DNA from: G963665815 sp942492065
GTDB lineage: Bacteria; Cloacimonadota; Cloacimonadia; Cloacimonadales; JAIOQZ01
DNA: 64,000 bases
Assembly: GCA_942492065.1 (NCBI GenBank)
Contig: CALODV010000008.1
Coordinates: forward strand, 496,001 to 560,000
Direction: 5' to 3'
Positions 9,916-17,680 of the stretch are shown here, in pieces. Within the stretch, counting starts at the first letter, position 1; each line of letters opens with the position of its first letter. The notes under the pieces are model-generated. The model saw only the letters and a list, made by a program, of their open reading frames with translations. It was not told where the DNA came from and did no database searches. The position numbers were made by a program, and so were the translations under genes.

Positions 9916-9928
9916 TTTGTCCTCAATT

Positions 9929-10702
9929 CTATCTGTTAAATTCCACGCTGGCGTATGCGTTGTGGTTGTGTATGGATTCTATATTCTCAGACTCTACTTT
10001 GAAGTAATCTATGCGGCTGTCTGATTTTAGTTTAAGAGTTATGTCCCTGACGATATCTTCTACGAATCTCGGGTTTTCGTAAGCTTTCTCTGTTACATAT
10101 TTCTCATCTCGTCTTTTCAGAAGAGAATATATTTCGCAGCTTGCTGATTGTTCAACATATTCGATGACTTCTTCAATCCAGATGAAATCTGTGTAGGATA
10201 CTTCCACATTAACGAATGAACGCTGGTTATGGGCACCATATTTACTGATCTCCTTTGAGCACGGGCAAAGAGTTGTTACCGGTACTTCTACTCCGATAAT
10301 CAGTTTATAATCCGTGTCATAGCTGGCTTTGAATGTGCATTGGTAAGACATAAGGGATTCAATTCCGCTGACCGGTGCTTTTTTCTTGATGAAGTAGGGA
10401 AATCTGATTTCAGTAAAAGCAGAATCAGCAGATAATCTTTCTTTAACCTCAAGCAGAAAGGCTTCGAGGTTCACAATGAAATTTCCTGTGTGGTATCTGT
10501 TCAGAATCTCTATAAAACGACTCATGTGTGTACCGCGATGCTCATGGGGAAGATTCACATATATGTCCAGATCAGCCACTGTCTGCTGAACTGAGTTATC
10601 CCTGTCTTCAACGACTATAGGATATAGTACGTTCTTGACTCCAACTCTGTCTATTGCTATGTTCCTGTCGTCTTTCTGGCTTTGTATATCTTTATTTATC
10701 AT
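9929..10702 (-). CDS. folE2: GTP cyclohydrolase FolE2 (type IB)
   Basis: The 257 residues match FolE2 along their length. GTHMSRF near residue 57 is the family signature, and the metal-binding Cys/His are in LCPCSKEIS (C146/C148) and GAHNQ (H158). FolE2 converts GTP to 7,8-dihydroneopterin triphosphate for folate or queuosine precursor synthesis, and can use metals other than zinc. No other folate or queuosine gene lies nearby, so its presence between apbE and a peptidase shows operon packing, not pathway grouping. It is cytosolic, begins with an ATG, and lies 3 bases after apbE. Confidence 0.93.
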   Translation of the reverse strand: MINKDIQSQKDDRNIAIDRVGVKNVLYPIVVEDRDNSVQQTVADLDIYVNLPHEHRGTHMSRFIEILNRYHTGNFIVNLEAFLLEVKERLSADSAFTEIRFPYFIKKKAPVSGIESLMSYQCTFKASYDTDYKLIIGVEVPVTTLCPCSKEISKYGAHNQRSFVNVEVSYTDFIWIEEVIEYVEQSASCEIYSLLKRRDEKYVTEKAYENPRFVEDIVRDITLKLKSDSRIDYFKVESENIESIHNHNAYASVEFNR

Positions 10703-10705
10703 AAT

Positions 10706-11683
10706 TTACTCAATATATTTTTTCATTCCTGCAGATCTTAATGAAGTTGGTTCTCCATCCTTCATAAAGTATATCATAGTTTCAACATTTGGCATCTTAT
10801 TTGATAAATCTACAGCATCCTGTGGACTCATTACGAAGAAGGCTGTTGATAAGGCATCTGCCTGCATTGCATTCGGGGCAATAACAGTTACAGAGATTGT
10901 ATTCTCAGCCGGATAACCTGTTTCCGGATTCAGAATATGATGATACCTGATATTATCTTTCATAAAGAAACGCTCATAATCACCGGAAGTTACTATTGCT
11001 TCGTTCTTCATGTGCAGTTTCTCGATTATTTCGTCTTTATCTCTTGGGTGTTGAATACCTATGGTCACAGGAGAATTCAATCCAAAATATCGGATATCTC
11101 CACCGGCATTGATGTAACCTGTATACTCACCCTGAGATTGTATGTATTCTACAGCTTTATCTACAATGTATCCTTTTGCCAGACTTCCAAGGTTAAGTTT
11201 CATACCTTCAGGGAGGATGATTTTATTTCCCTTAATAGAAATTTTATCAAACCCGATATTCTTTTTAGCATCGGCAATAGTGTTTTCATCGGGGACTTCA
11301 GCTCTGTCAAACAGCCAGATATCCACTAAAGCTCCTACAGAAACATCATACAGCTTTCCGGACAGTGTATATACTTTTCCGGCTTCTTCGAGTATGTTCT
11401 GTAAATCTCCTGATAATTCTGTTTCAGCGTGATTGTTTATAGAAGAGACTTCACTATCATCTTCGTAATATGACAGCTTTTCATCAAGTTCTCTTATCAA
11501 TACAAAAGTACTGTCTAGAATGACATCTATATTCTTGTTTTTTCCGGTTATGGAAATGTCTACTATAGTGTCCATCAATATTTTTGAATCTCTGGACTGA
11601 AATTTTCTGTTTTTAAATCTGTAGGCAGAAATGCCTATAACTATCAATAACACAATCAAATAAATAATATCTTTCTTTTTCAT
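10706..11683 (-). CDS. apbE: FAD:protein FMN transferase (ApbE)
   Basis: An ATG at 11683 with AGGTGA just upstream is chosen over the GTG two codons earlier. The 325-residue product has one N-terminal membrane anchor (about 5-20) without a lipobox Cys, then an ApbE domain: KILMDTIVDIS, LNLGSLAKGYIVDKA, YINAGGDIRYFG, HILNPETGYPA and ADALSTAFFVM. ApbE covalently attaches FMN to Thr/Ser of exported proteins such as Na+-NQR/Rnf subunits or flavin-based reductases, using FAD and Mg2+. No substrate protein is encoded in the window. This is the first gene of the minus-strand run and is read from the 237-base divergent region shared with 11921-12679. Confidence 0.92.
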   Translation of the reverse strand: MKKKDIIYLIVLLIVIGISAYRFKNRKFQSRDSKILMDTIVDISITGKNKNIDVILDSTFVLIRELDEKLSYYEDDSEVSSINNHAETELSGDLQNILEEAGKVYTLSGKLYDVSVGALVDIWLFDRAEVPDENTIADAKKNIGFDKISIKGNKIILPEGMKLNLGSLAKGYIVDKAVEYIQSQGEYTGYINAGGDIRYFGLNSPVTIGIQHPRDKDEIIEKLHMKNEAIVTSGDYERFFMKDNIRYHHILNPETGYPAENTISVTVIAPNAMQADALSTAFFVMSPQDAVDLSNKMPNVETMIYFMKDGEPTSLRSAGMKKYIE

Positions 11684-11920
11684 TGTCACCTGTTTTTACA
11701 TTATTCTTCAGTATAACAGAAATATAAATAGCTTAAATTTGTCAAATAAAACCAGAATTTCGGAAAACCAACAGATAATTGATGACTGTTTCTGTTGTGA
11801 ATTTCTCTGTTGTTTCGACCAGAAAACTGATCCAAAACAAATTTTCTTTACAAGAAATATTAGATATTTATTATAAAGCTTATTGTTTTAAGAAACCACC
11901 TGTGTTTTAAAAGGAGAATT

Positions 11921-12679
11921 ATGAAAAAGCTGAATGGAATAATTGTTTTTGTCTTTCTTTTATTGTTAATAATGACACCACTTATGGCAGAATCAGATAA
12001 TTTTGAGGATATAAAGAAGCGGATTTATTGCTTTGATAAGGATTTGGGAGATAATTTCAGTTTTGATGTAGAATGCCCGGAGCTGATAGATAATATTGAA
12101 GGCAACGTGGAAATGATCAATGCTGTGACTTATCAGGTTGATTCCGGAAACGGGAATGACAGCTGGAAAATTTCATACAAGAAAGACGACGGATTGAACG
12201 TGAATGAACCTGAATTGTATCTGGAAATCGTAAATGAAGATATGCCGGAAAATGCCAGAAATCAGATCAATGGCTATAATATGCAGCTGGAAAATCAGAC
12301 AAAGGCAACAACCCAGGCAATTGTTATGATTCTGAAAGAGTATTTTGTTGAAGATGTTATGACTGATTCCCTGTCTCAATACAGCATGGATGGGGATATT
12401 GTGACCAGAACAAGAATGAATCGACATAATCAGGTCAGCTCAATCATAACAATGAAATACAAAAAGCAAAACGATTTGTACATCATGGATGAGTATATGT
12501 ACTTTGAGGAGAATCCAAGATTTAATGTTGATCAGAAAGTTAAAATTCATTACATTACAGGTGATGACAAGAAGGTCAAACCGGAGAAGTTTGTAGCTAC
12601 CACCACATTAACTGCTCCAAACAACCAGCAGCAAAACAGTGTGATGACTTACAAAATTACTAATCTGAAAATTGATTAA
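11921..12679 (+). CDS. Secreted protein of unknown function
   Basis: The 252-residue protein has a clear signal peptide (positively charged start, hydrophobic run to about 22, cleavage near PLMA-ES). The mature part is rich in beta-strand with Asp/Asn/Lys loops (for example MKYKKQND and KIHYITGDDKK). The pattern loosely recalls outer-membrane lipoprotein-sorting or LolA-like beta sheets, but no motif fixes this. The start is an ATG with a strong AAGGAG site 7 bases upstream. It is a single-gene unit, divergent from apbE and ended by a shared terminator. The function is not recognised. Confidence 0.7.
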   Translation: MKKLNGIIVFVFLLLLIMTPLMAESDNFEDIKKRIYCFDKDLGDNFSFDVECPELIDNIEGNVEMINAVTYQVDSGNGNDSWKISYKKDDGLNVNEPELYLEIVNEDMPENARNQINGYNMQLENQTKATTQAIVMILKEYFVEDVMTDSLSQYSMDGDIVTRTRMNRHNQVSSIITMKYKKQNDLYIMDEYMYFEENPRFNVDQKVKIHYITGDDKKVKPEKFVATTTLTAPNNQQQNSVMTYKITNLKID

Positions 12680-12693
12680 CAGTTAATAAAAAA

Positions 12694-12733
12694 TGTAAAA
12701 AAAACTCATGGTTCTGAAACCATGAGTTTTTTT
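12694..12733. terminator. Bidirectional terminator between the secreted protein gene and qmcA
   Basis: A 12-bp stem (12702-12713 with 12718-12729) has loop ctga. It is flanked by an A-run on the left and a T-run on the right, so it can stop transcription in both directions between these convergent genes. Confidence 0.85.
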
Positions 12734-12771
12734 ATATCTAAAGTTCTATCACGAAATAGTTATAACTGACT

Positions 12772-13701
12772 CTATTCCGGTTGATCTTTCATTTTATTGA
12801 AAGTTTTGGCAACAAGCCCGGTAACACTTGCAAGGTCTGCAACATTTGTAGGGACAATCATTGTATTGCTTTTGTGGGCTATTTTACCGAATTCTTTTAT
12901 CCAGTCCTTGGCAATATTCATATTAACAGCTTCCTGCCCACCTTCCTGGTTGATAGCGTCTGCAATCTTCTTGATTCCCTGAGCTGTAGCTTCTGCTACT
13001 TCGAGAATCGCTGCAGCCTGACCCTTAGCTTCGTTTTCCAGCTTGGTTCTTTCACCTTCGGATTTCTTGATTGCTTCTTCTCTATCACCTTCAGCACGAT
13101 TGATCTTAGCTATTTTATCACCTTCGGAAAGGGCTATCTTCTCACGTTTCTCACGTTCAGCACGCATCTGTTTTTCCATAGCACCTTTAATTGACTCTGG
13201 CGGATCAATGTTTTTAATCTCATAACGAGTAACTTTGATTCCCCATGGGTCCGAAGCTTCGTCAATAGCTGTTACGATTTGAGCGTTAATGTTTTCTCTG
13301 GATTCAAATGTGTTATCCAGACTGAGTTTACCGATTTCAGAACGCATCATAGTCTGTGCCAGCTGGATTATGGCAAATCTATAATTTGTTATTCCATAAC
13401 TTGCTTTTACTGCATCAACAACTTTCATATACAGAACCCCGTCAATTTCAACAGAGATATTGTCCTGGGTAATACAAATCTGTGGAGGGACATCTATAGC
13501 TTGTTCTTTTAATGTGTGTTTGTAAGCAATTTTATCTAAGAAAGGTAATAACAGATGGAAACCTGCACCAATTGTTTTCTGGTACTTACCAAGTCTTTCG
13601 ATTACATAGACTGATTGATTTTGTATAACTCTGGCGTATTTAAGAAACAAACCGATAACAACAACAATAATTACTATCCACATGAACATTCCTTCAAACA
13701 T
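12772..13701 (-). CDS. qmcA: SPFH-domain membrane protein (QmcA/paraslipin type)
   Basis: The 309 residues comprise an N-terminal transmembrane helix (about 7-22), an SPFH/prohibitin domain (about 25-180; VIERLGKYQKT, GFHLLLPFLDK, DNISVEIDGVLYMKV) and an Ala/Glu/Lys-rich coiled coil (about 180-245) that drives oligomerisation. QmcA-type stomatins form large ring or cage assemblies in membranes and associate with an NfeD partner, which is exactly the upstream neighbour here. The start codon shares one base with the nfeD stop (TAATG) and has AAGGAGG upstream, so the pair is translationally coupled. Confidence 0.93.
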   Translation of the reverse strand: MFEGMFMWIVIIVVVIGLFLKYARVIQNQSVYVIERLGKYQKTIGAGFHLLLPFLDKIAYKHTLKEQAIDVPPQICITQDNISVEIDGVLYMKVVDAVKASYGITNYRFAIIQLAQTMMRSEIGKLSLDNTFESRENINAQIVTAIDEASDPWGIKVTRYEIKNIDPPESIKGAMEKQMRAEREKREKIALSEGDKIAKINRAEGDREEAIKKSEGERTKLENEAKGQAAAILEVAEATAQGIKKIADAINQEGGQEAVNMNIAKDWIKEFGKIAHKSNTMIVPTNVADLASVTGLVAKTFNKMKDQPE

Positions 13702-14150
13702 TAGTCCTCCTTATTAAGTCTAACTTTATAAGTTATATTATTTTGTTCTACAATTTTCACAGTACTTCCTTCAGGGATAACTTCATCAGCCGTTGCTTTC
13801 CACAGTGAACCTCTGAATTTAATATGACCTTTGCCTTCAGAAGAATTGATTTCCTGCGTAACATGAGCAATTTCACCTATACTGTCATTGGCGAACTGAT
13901 GGTTATCTGCAGTATCTCCAACTAAAGTGTTCTTCATGTACTTTCTGAGCAGCACCAGGGAAAGGATCGACAATATCAGAAAGATTATCATCTGAGCAAC
14001 ATAGTTGTCCTGAAGCATAAATGTTGTTAATATACCGGTTAGAATTGCACCAATCCCAAAGAAAATGATTATCATTCCGGGAATCATAAATTCCAGTACA
14101 GCGAAAACAACTCCCAGAATAATCCAGACCATATAAGGTTGTATATGCAT
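13701..14150 (-). CDS. NfeD-family membrane protein
   Basis: The 149 residues have three to four closely spaced hydrophobic helices (about 8-30, 33-50, 54-72) followed by a C-terminal OB-fold domain (about 85-149; IGEIAHVT, GHIKFRGSLWKATAD, TVKIVEQNN). This is the short NfeD form without a serine-protease domain. It is the expected partner of the SPFH protein encoded immediately downstream; together they resemble the E. coli YbbJ-QmcA pair. The ATG has GGAGG just upstream and the gene leads the operon. Confidence 0.92.
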   Translation of the reverse strand: MHIQPYMVWIILGVVFAVLEFMIPGMIIIFFGIGAILTGILTTFMLQDNYVAQMIIFLILSILSLVLLRKYMKNTLVGDTADNHQFANDSIGEIAHVTQEINSSEGKGHIKFRGSLWKATADEVIPEGSTVKIVEQNNITYKVRLNKED

Positions 14151-14314
14151 AGAGCCTCCATTGAAAAATAACTTCTTGTCAAAGTGTAAATTTTGAATGC
14201 GAATCAGTCAATGTTTTTAGTTTAGATTTCAGTGTTTCTTCAATCTATATGGAATAACGCACTCTTCTATATACTTGTTGAAGTTGGAGCTTAGATTGTC
14301 ATGCGACTTTTTTC

Positions 14315-14342
14315 TTGACTTGAATTTTCATACATGGATAAT
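14315..14342 (+). promoter_or_regulatory. Probable sigma-70-type promoter for the AsmA-like gene
   Basis: TTGACT (14315-14320) and GATAAT (14337-14342) are separated by 16 bases, 38 bases before the ATG at 14381. Confidence 0.45.
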
Positions 14343-14380
14343 AATTAAATTAATGATATTGATAATTAGGAGATATTCAG

Positions 14381-16249
14381 ATGAAGAAATTCTTTAAGAA
14401 ATTTGGTAAGTTCTTTCTTGGATTACTTATATTTCTTATAATTTTTGCAGGTGGATTATTTGGAGTGTATCACTTCAGAAATAACATACTTACAAATTTT
14501 ATAGAAGGAAAAGGATCTAAGATTTACGGTGCTCAGCTCAATGTTGACAGTCTTAAGTTCGAACCGTTCGAAGGAACATTGTCATGGAACAGATTTCAGA
14601 TGACAGATAAAGACAACACGAAGAAAAATCTGTTTGAGTTCGGAAGAACAGAAATTAATCTTGAGATCAAGCCGCTTCTGGCAAAAAAAGTAATCATGAA
14701 CAAAGTACAGTTAGTGAACTTCAAAATGAATACGGACAGAGCTGAGGATGGTTATGTTGAACCTGATCCCAAAAAGAAGAAAAAGGGACAGAGTAAAGTA
14801 GCCAAAATGGTAACTGAAAAGATCAAAGCAAAAATCATGGAAGAAAAAGATAAGATTCCTGTGTTTGATCCTGCATCTCTCAAAGCAAATATTGATGTAG
14901 ATTCAGTATTCGCTCTTTTAGAACTTCAGACTCCGGCAAAGATTGATTCCCTCAAGAAAATTGCTGATGAGCGTTATGCATACTGGGATGATAAGTTTAA
15001 AAACAATACCTATGAAAAAGATTATAAAGAAATTGAAAAGAAAATCAGTGCAATTGATGTCAACAATCTGAAAAAACTTGATGAATTGTTGAAAGCTCTT
15101 GATAATGCAAAATCTGCATATGATAAATCACAGAAATTGATCAAAGAAGCCAAGGAAGTTAAGAAGAATTTCTCGAAAGATATGAAGTTACTTAATGGAC
15201 TCAGAAAAGATGTGCCTAAATGGGTAAAAGAAGATTATAACAAAGCTCTTAATATAGCTAATTTACCGTCCTCGAATGTCGAGGATATTGCGAAAATGCT
15301 GTTTGGTGACAAGCTTTCGGATGGTTTAATGATGGCTATCGGATACATTCAGATGTCAAGAGAAATCAAACAGGAAAAACCTGAAGCTGTCGAAGCAGAG
15401 CCTAAGGCAGAAAAATATCCGGAACTCCCGAACTTCTGGCTGAAAGAAATTACACTTTCCGGAGAAGCCGGGGATGGTTTGAAAATCAAAGGACAGGTTT
15501 TCAATATATCTTCCGATCAGGACCGAATCAATACACCAATTACTGCAAGATTGAACGGAAGCAGAGCCGGGCTTTTCAAGGCAAGCATAGACGCTACACT
15601 TGACCACCGAAATGAGCAGTATCATGAAAATGTCAGGATTACTGCCAGTGAAATTCCTCTTAACGGTACAAAGCTTTCTAACTTTGCATTATTACCTGAA
15701 AAACTCGAATCAGGGGAAGCTACATTCAGTTCAGAGATCGATATTGTTAACAGTGATTTCTCATCTACAATCGGATTCAAAGGGGATAAACTTAGATTCT
15801 CTAATATTTACTCCAAAAAACTTAACAAGCATCTCCTCAGGATTGCTCAGAGGATTACTGCTGCAATTAATGTTATTACTTTTGATGCTAAAATCAGTCA
15901 GAAAGATTCTGATTACTCATTCGACTTGAACAGTAATCTCGATAATCTGATAGCAAGAGAAATGAAAAAAGCACTCAGTGCAGAAGTAGATCGAGCTAAA
16001 CAAGAATTGCGTAAGAAGGTTGATAAAGAAGTTGCCAAGTACAAGAAGCAACTTGATGACCAGATCAATAAGCAGAAGGCAAAACTCGATTCTGAAATGA
16101 AAAAACTGCAAAGCAAGATCGATAAGCAAATGGCAAAAGTCAAAGCTAAACAGAATGAAGTTCAGGGCAAAATCGATAAGGAAAAAGATAAAGCCGGAAA
16201 GAAAGTAGAGAAGGAAGCAGAGAAACTGCTGAAGGACCTTTTCAAATAG
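14381..16249 (+). CDS. Membrane-anchored AsmA-like (TIGR03545-like) protein with C-terminal coiled coil
   Basis: The 622 residues start with a Lys/Phe-rich segment and a single transmembrane helix (about 12-30). A short AsmA-like beta region follows (IYGAQLNVDSLKFEPFEGTL), then a long charged helical part (about 130-320), a second beta-rich region (about 345-540; DGLKIKGQVFNISSDQ) and a Lys/Glu-rich coiled coil (about 545-622). This order resembles the uncharacterised TIGR03545 family, thought to be an inner-membrane-anchored relative of AsmA proteins that span the envelope. The last 18 codons and the terminator are re-duplicated three times downstream. The role is inferred only from fold. 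Confidence 0.7.
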   Translation: MKKFFKKFGKFFLGLLIFLIIFAGGLFGVYHFRNNILTNFIEGKGSKIYGAQLNVDSLKFEPFEGTLSWNRFQMTDKDNTKKNLFEFGRTEINLEIKPLLAKKVIMNKVQLVNFKMNTDRAEDGYVEPDPKKKKKGQSKVAKMVTEKIKAKIMEEKDKIPVFDPASLKANIDVDSVFALLELQTPAKIDSLKKIADERYAYWDDKFKNNTYEKDYKEIEKKISAIDVNNLKKLDELLKALDNAKSAYDKSQKLIKEAKEVKKNFSKDMKLLNGLRKDVPKWVKEDYNKALNIANLPSSNVEDIAKMLFGDKLSDGLMMAIGYIQMSREIKQEKPEAVEAEPKAEKYPELPNFWLKEITLSGEAGDGLKIKGQVFNISSDQDRINTPITARLNGSRAGLFKASIDATLDHRNEQYHENVRITASEIPLNGTKLSNFALLPEKLESGEATFSSEIDIVNSDFSSTIGFKGDKLRFSNIYSKKLNKHLLRIAQRITAAINVITFDAKISQKDSDYSFDLNSNLDNLIAREMKKALSAEVDRAKQELRKKVDKEVAKYKKQLDDQINKQKAKLDSEMKKLQSKIDKQMAKVKAKQNEVQGKIDKEKDKAGKKVEKEAEKLLKDLFK

Positions 16250-16886
16250 ATTGAGATTTCGTCGCATTCTTTTTGAATGTAACAGCAGGCTCCGTCAAAT
16301 TCGGAGTCTGTTTTTTGTTAGTATGATCATCACTATTCAGAATGCGACAACTTAGCATTAAAGTGAAAAGACTTTCTTTTGCCGGAAAGAAAGTAGAGAA
16401 GGAAGCAGAGAAACTGCTGAAGGACCTTTTCAAATAGATTGAGATTTCGTCGCATTCTTTTTGAATATAACAGCAGGCTCCGTCAAATTCGGAGTCTGTT
16501 TTTTTTTAGTATGATCATCACTATTCAGAATGCGACAACTTAGCATTAAAGTGAAAAGACTTTCTTTTTGTTGGAAAGAAAGTAGAGAAGTAAGCAGAGA
16601 AACTGCTGAAGGACCTTTTCAAATAGATTGAGATTTCGTCGCATTTGACATCCAACTAACTATAAAGGCTCTGGGAATCCCCGGAGCTTTTTGATTTGTA
16701 AATTTTACTATTAGTAAATGCGACAACTTAGCATTAAAGTGAAAAGACTTTCTTTTTGTTGGAAAGAAAGTCGAGAAAGAAGCAGAGAAACTGCTGAAGG
16801 ATCTTTTTAAATAGGTCGAGATTTCGTCGCATTTGACACTTATCTAACAGTTCTGGCTCTGGAAATCCCTAAGTCTATTTTTTTTA
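16193..16886 (+). repeat. Four-copy tandem array of gene tail + stem + terminator (about 188-bp unit)
   Basis: Units begin at 16193, 16381, 16570 and 16758 (periods 188, 189, 188). Each holds the last 18 codons of the AsmA-like gene with its TAG, a GTCGCATT arm, a terminator hairpin with T-run, a reverse-complement arm, and a constant linker (aacttagcattaaagtg... to gactttctttt). Copy 1 is the real end of the gene. Copies 1 and 2 are nearly identical. Copies 3 and 4 have different terminator interiors; copy 3 has a GAA-to-TAA change in the tail; copy 4 stops after its terminator and lacks the 3' arm and linker. No start codon or transposase is associated. Confidence 0.9.
16286..16316 (+). terminator. 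Terminator of the AsmA-like gene (copy 1 of array)
   Basis: A 9-bp stem (caggctccg with cggagtctg, one G-T pair) and 7-base loop are followed by six Ts, 36 bases after the stop. A copy is at about 16473-16508; copies 3 and 4 carry different hairpins before T-runs (about 16667-16693 and 16855-16884). Confidence 0.8.
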
Positions 16887-17022
16887 TGAACTAAAGAAAT
16901 AACGGAAACCACGAAAAAGTCATAAACGGAATAACTTTGAGCATGTTCAGCAAAGCAGACCAGTAGATTTTTCTAAGAAATACATCCAGAGAAACCGTAA
17001 AAGTGTCTTAAAGGACAAATTT

Positions 17023-17062
17023 TCCTCCTGTGGAGGAGCACACCGTTCAGCGGAGGGAGGTG
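17023..17062. repeat. REP-like palindromic element
   Basis: TCCTCC-TGT-GGAGGA is followed by CCG-TTCA-GCGG and a GGGAGGTGG tail. The architecture resembles interspersed palindromic repeats common between genes of FCB bacteria. Only one copy was found in this window, so its repeat status is inferred. Confidence 0.4.
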
Positions 17063-17305
17063 GTGAACATTTCAAAATGAATCGAATTTGTTTGATTTAT
17101 AAATCCATAGTACCTATTAAATGCTTCAGAGGAACTGATCCAATTTCGATTTACGGTTCGCACCTAACGGAGCTGGTTAATATTAGGGAGTCGTATTTCT
17201 AGAAACGGTTCCGCTCCTAACGAAGCTATACACAGAAATAACGGAAAACACGGAAAGTCATAAAATTAATGCCTTTGCTCATGGTTACAGTGTGTGTAAA
17301 AACAG

Positions 17306-17442
17306 ATTTTTGTCGCTTCATTCACTCAAAAACTAATTCCCTTTCCCGACTTTATCGGGTTTCTGGGAACTTACAACTATAATTTTATCAGTAAGTTAAG
17401 CTGATTTAGTCCCGAAGAATCGGGAAAATCTGCGACAAAAAT
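17306..17442. repeat. Nested inverted-repeat cassette
   Basis: Outer 11-bp arms ATTTTTGTCGC (17306-17316) and GCGACAAAAAT (17432-17442) enclose two CCCGA...TCGGG hairpins (17345-17359 and 17411-17424). It has no coding capacity. The arms share the GTCGC core with the stem arms of the 188-bp array. Confidence 0.5.
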
Positions 17443-17680
17443 GAGTATTAATTTTCTATCACAAACCGTTGTTACACAGTCCGTCAGCTAAGCAGAACCG
17501 TAGATGTTATGGAAGAAATATAGCCATAAACCGTAATGGGGGGCTATATATAAGAAAATAATCCAAGTTCGAGCAAAGTGTTATTGAAGGAGGACATTCA
17601 AGAAAGTATTGGAAACCACACAACAAAATTATTGACATTTGAGTAATTGGTTTTTCATTTGAGGAAACTGAGGAGAATTT

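Larger units (their letters stand above)
16887..17680. other. Palindrome-rich non-coding region (about 0.8 kb)
   Basis: No convincing gene is present. The stretch holds a near-duplicate 31-32-base motif (16895-16926 and 17234-17264, containing agaaataacggaaa and gtcataaa), a C/G-rich palindromic element at 17023-17062, a nested inverted-repeat cassette at 17306-17442, and an 8-bp inverted repeat atatagcc/ggctatat (17518-17525, 17542-17549). An AAGGAGGA at about 17588 has no start codon behind it. TTGACA at 17632-17637 may be the -35 box of the next gene. Confidence 0.6.

Noticed and set aside
12781..13194. Long open frames opposite the qmcA gene
   Set aside because: They mirror the repetitive Lys/Glu coding of the SPFH coiled coil on the other strand and have no ribosome site or protein-like features.
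16193..16886. CRISPR array as an explanation for the tandem repeats
   Set aside because: The units are about 188 bp, contiguous without spacers, and contain a coding tail and terminator; no cas gene is nearby.
17077..17202. 41-codon open frame after a GGGAGGTGG sequence
   Set aside because: The purine stretch is part of the palindromic element and lies about 15 bases from the ATG; the frame runs through repeat-like sequence with no recognisable protein features.
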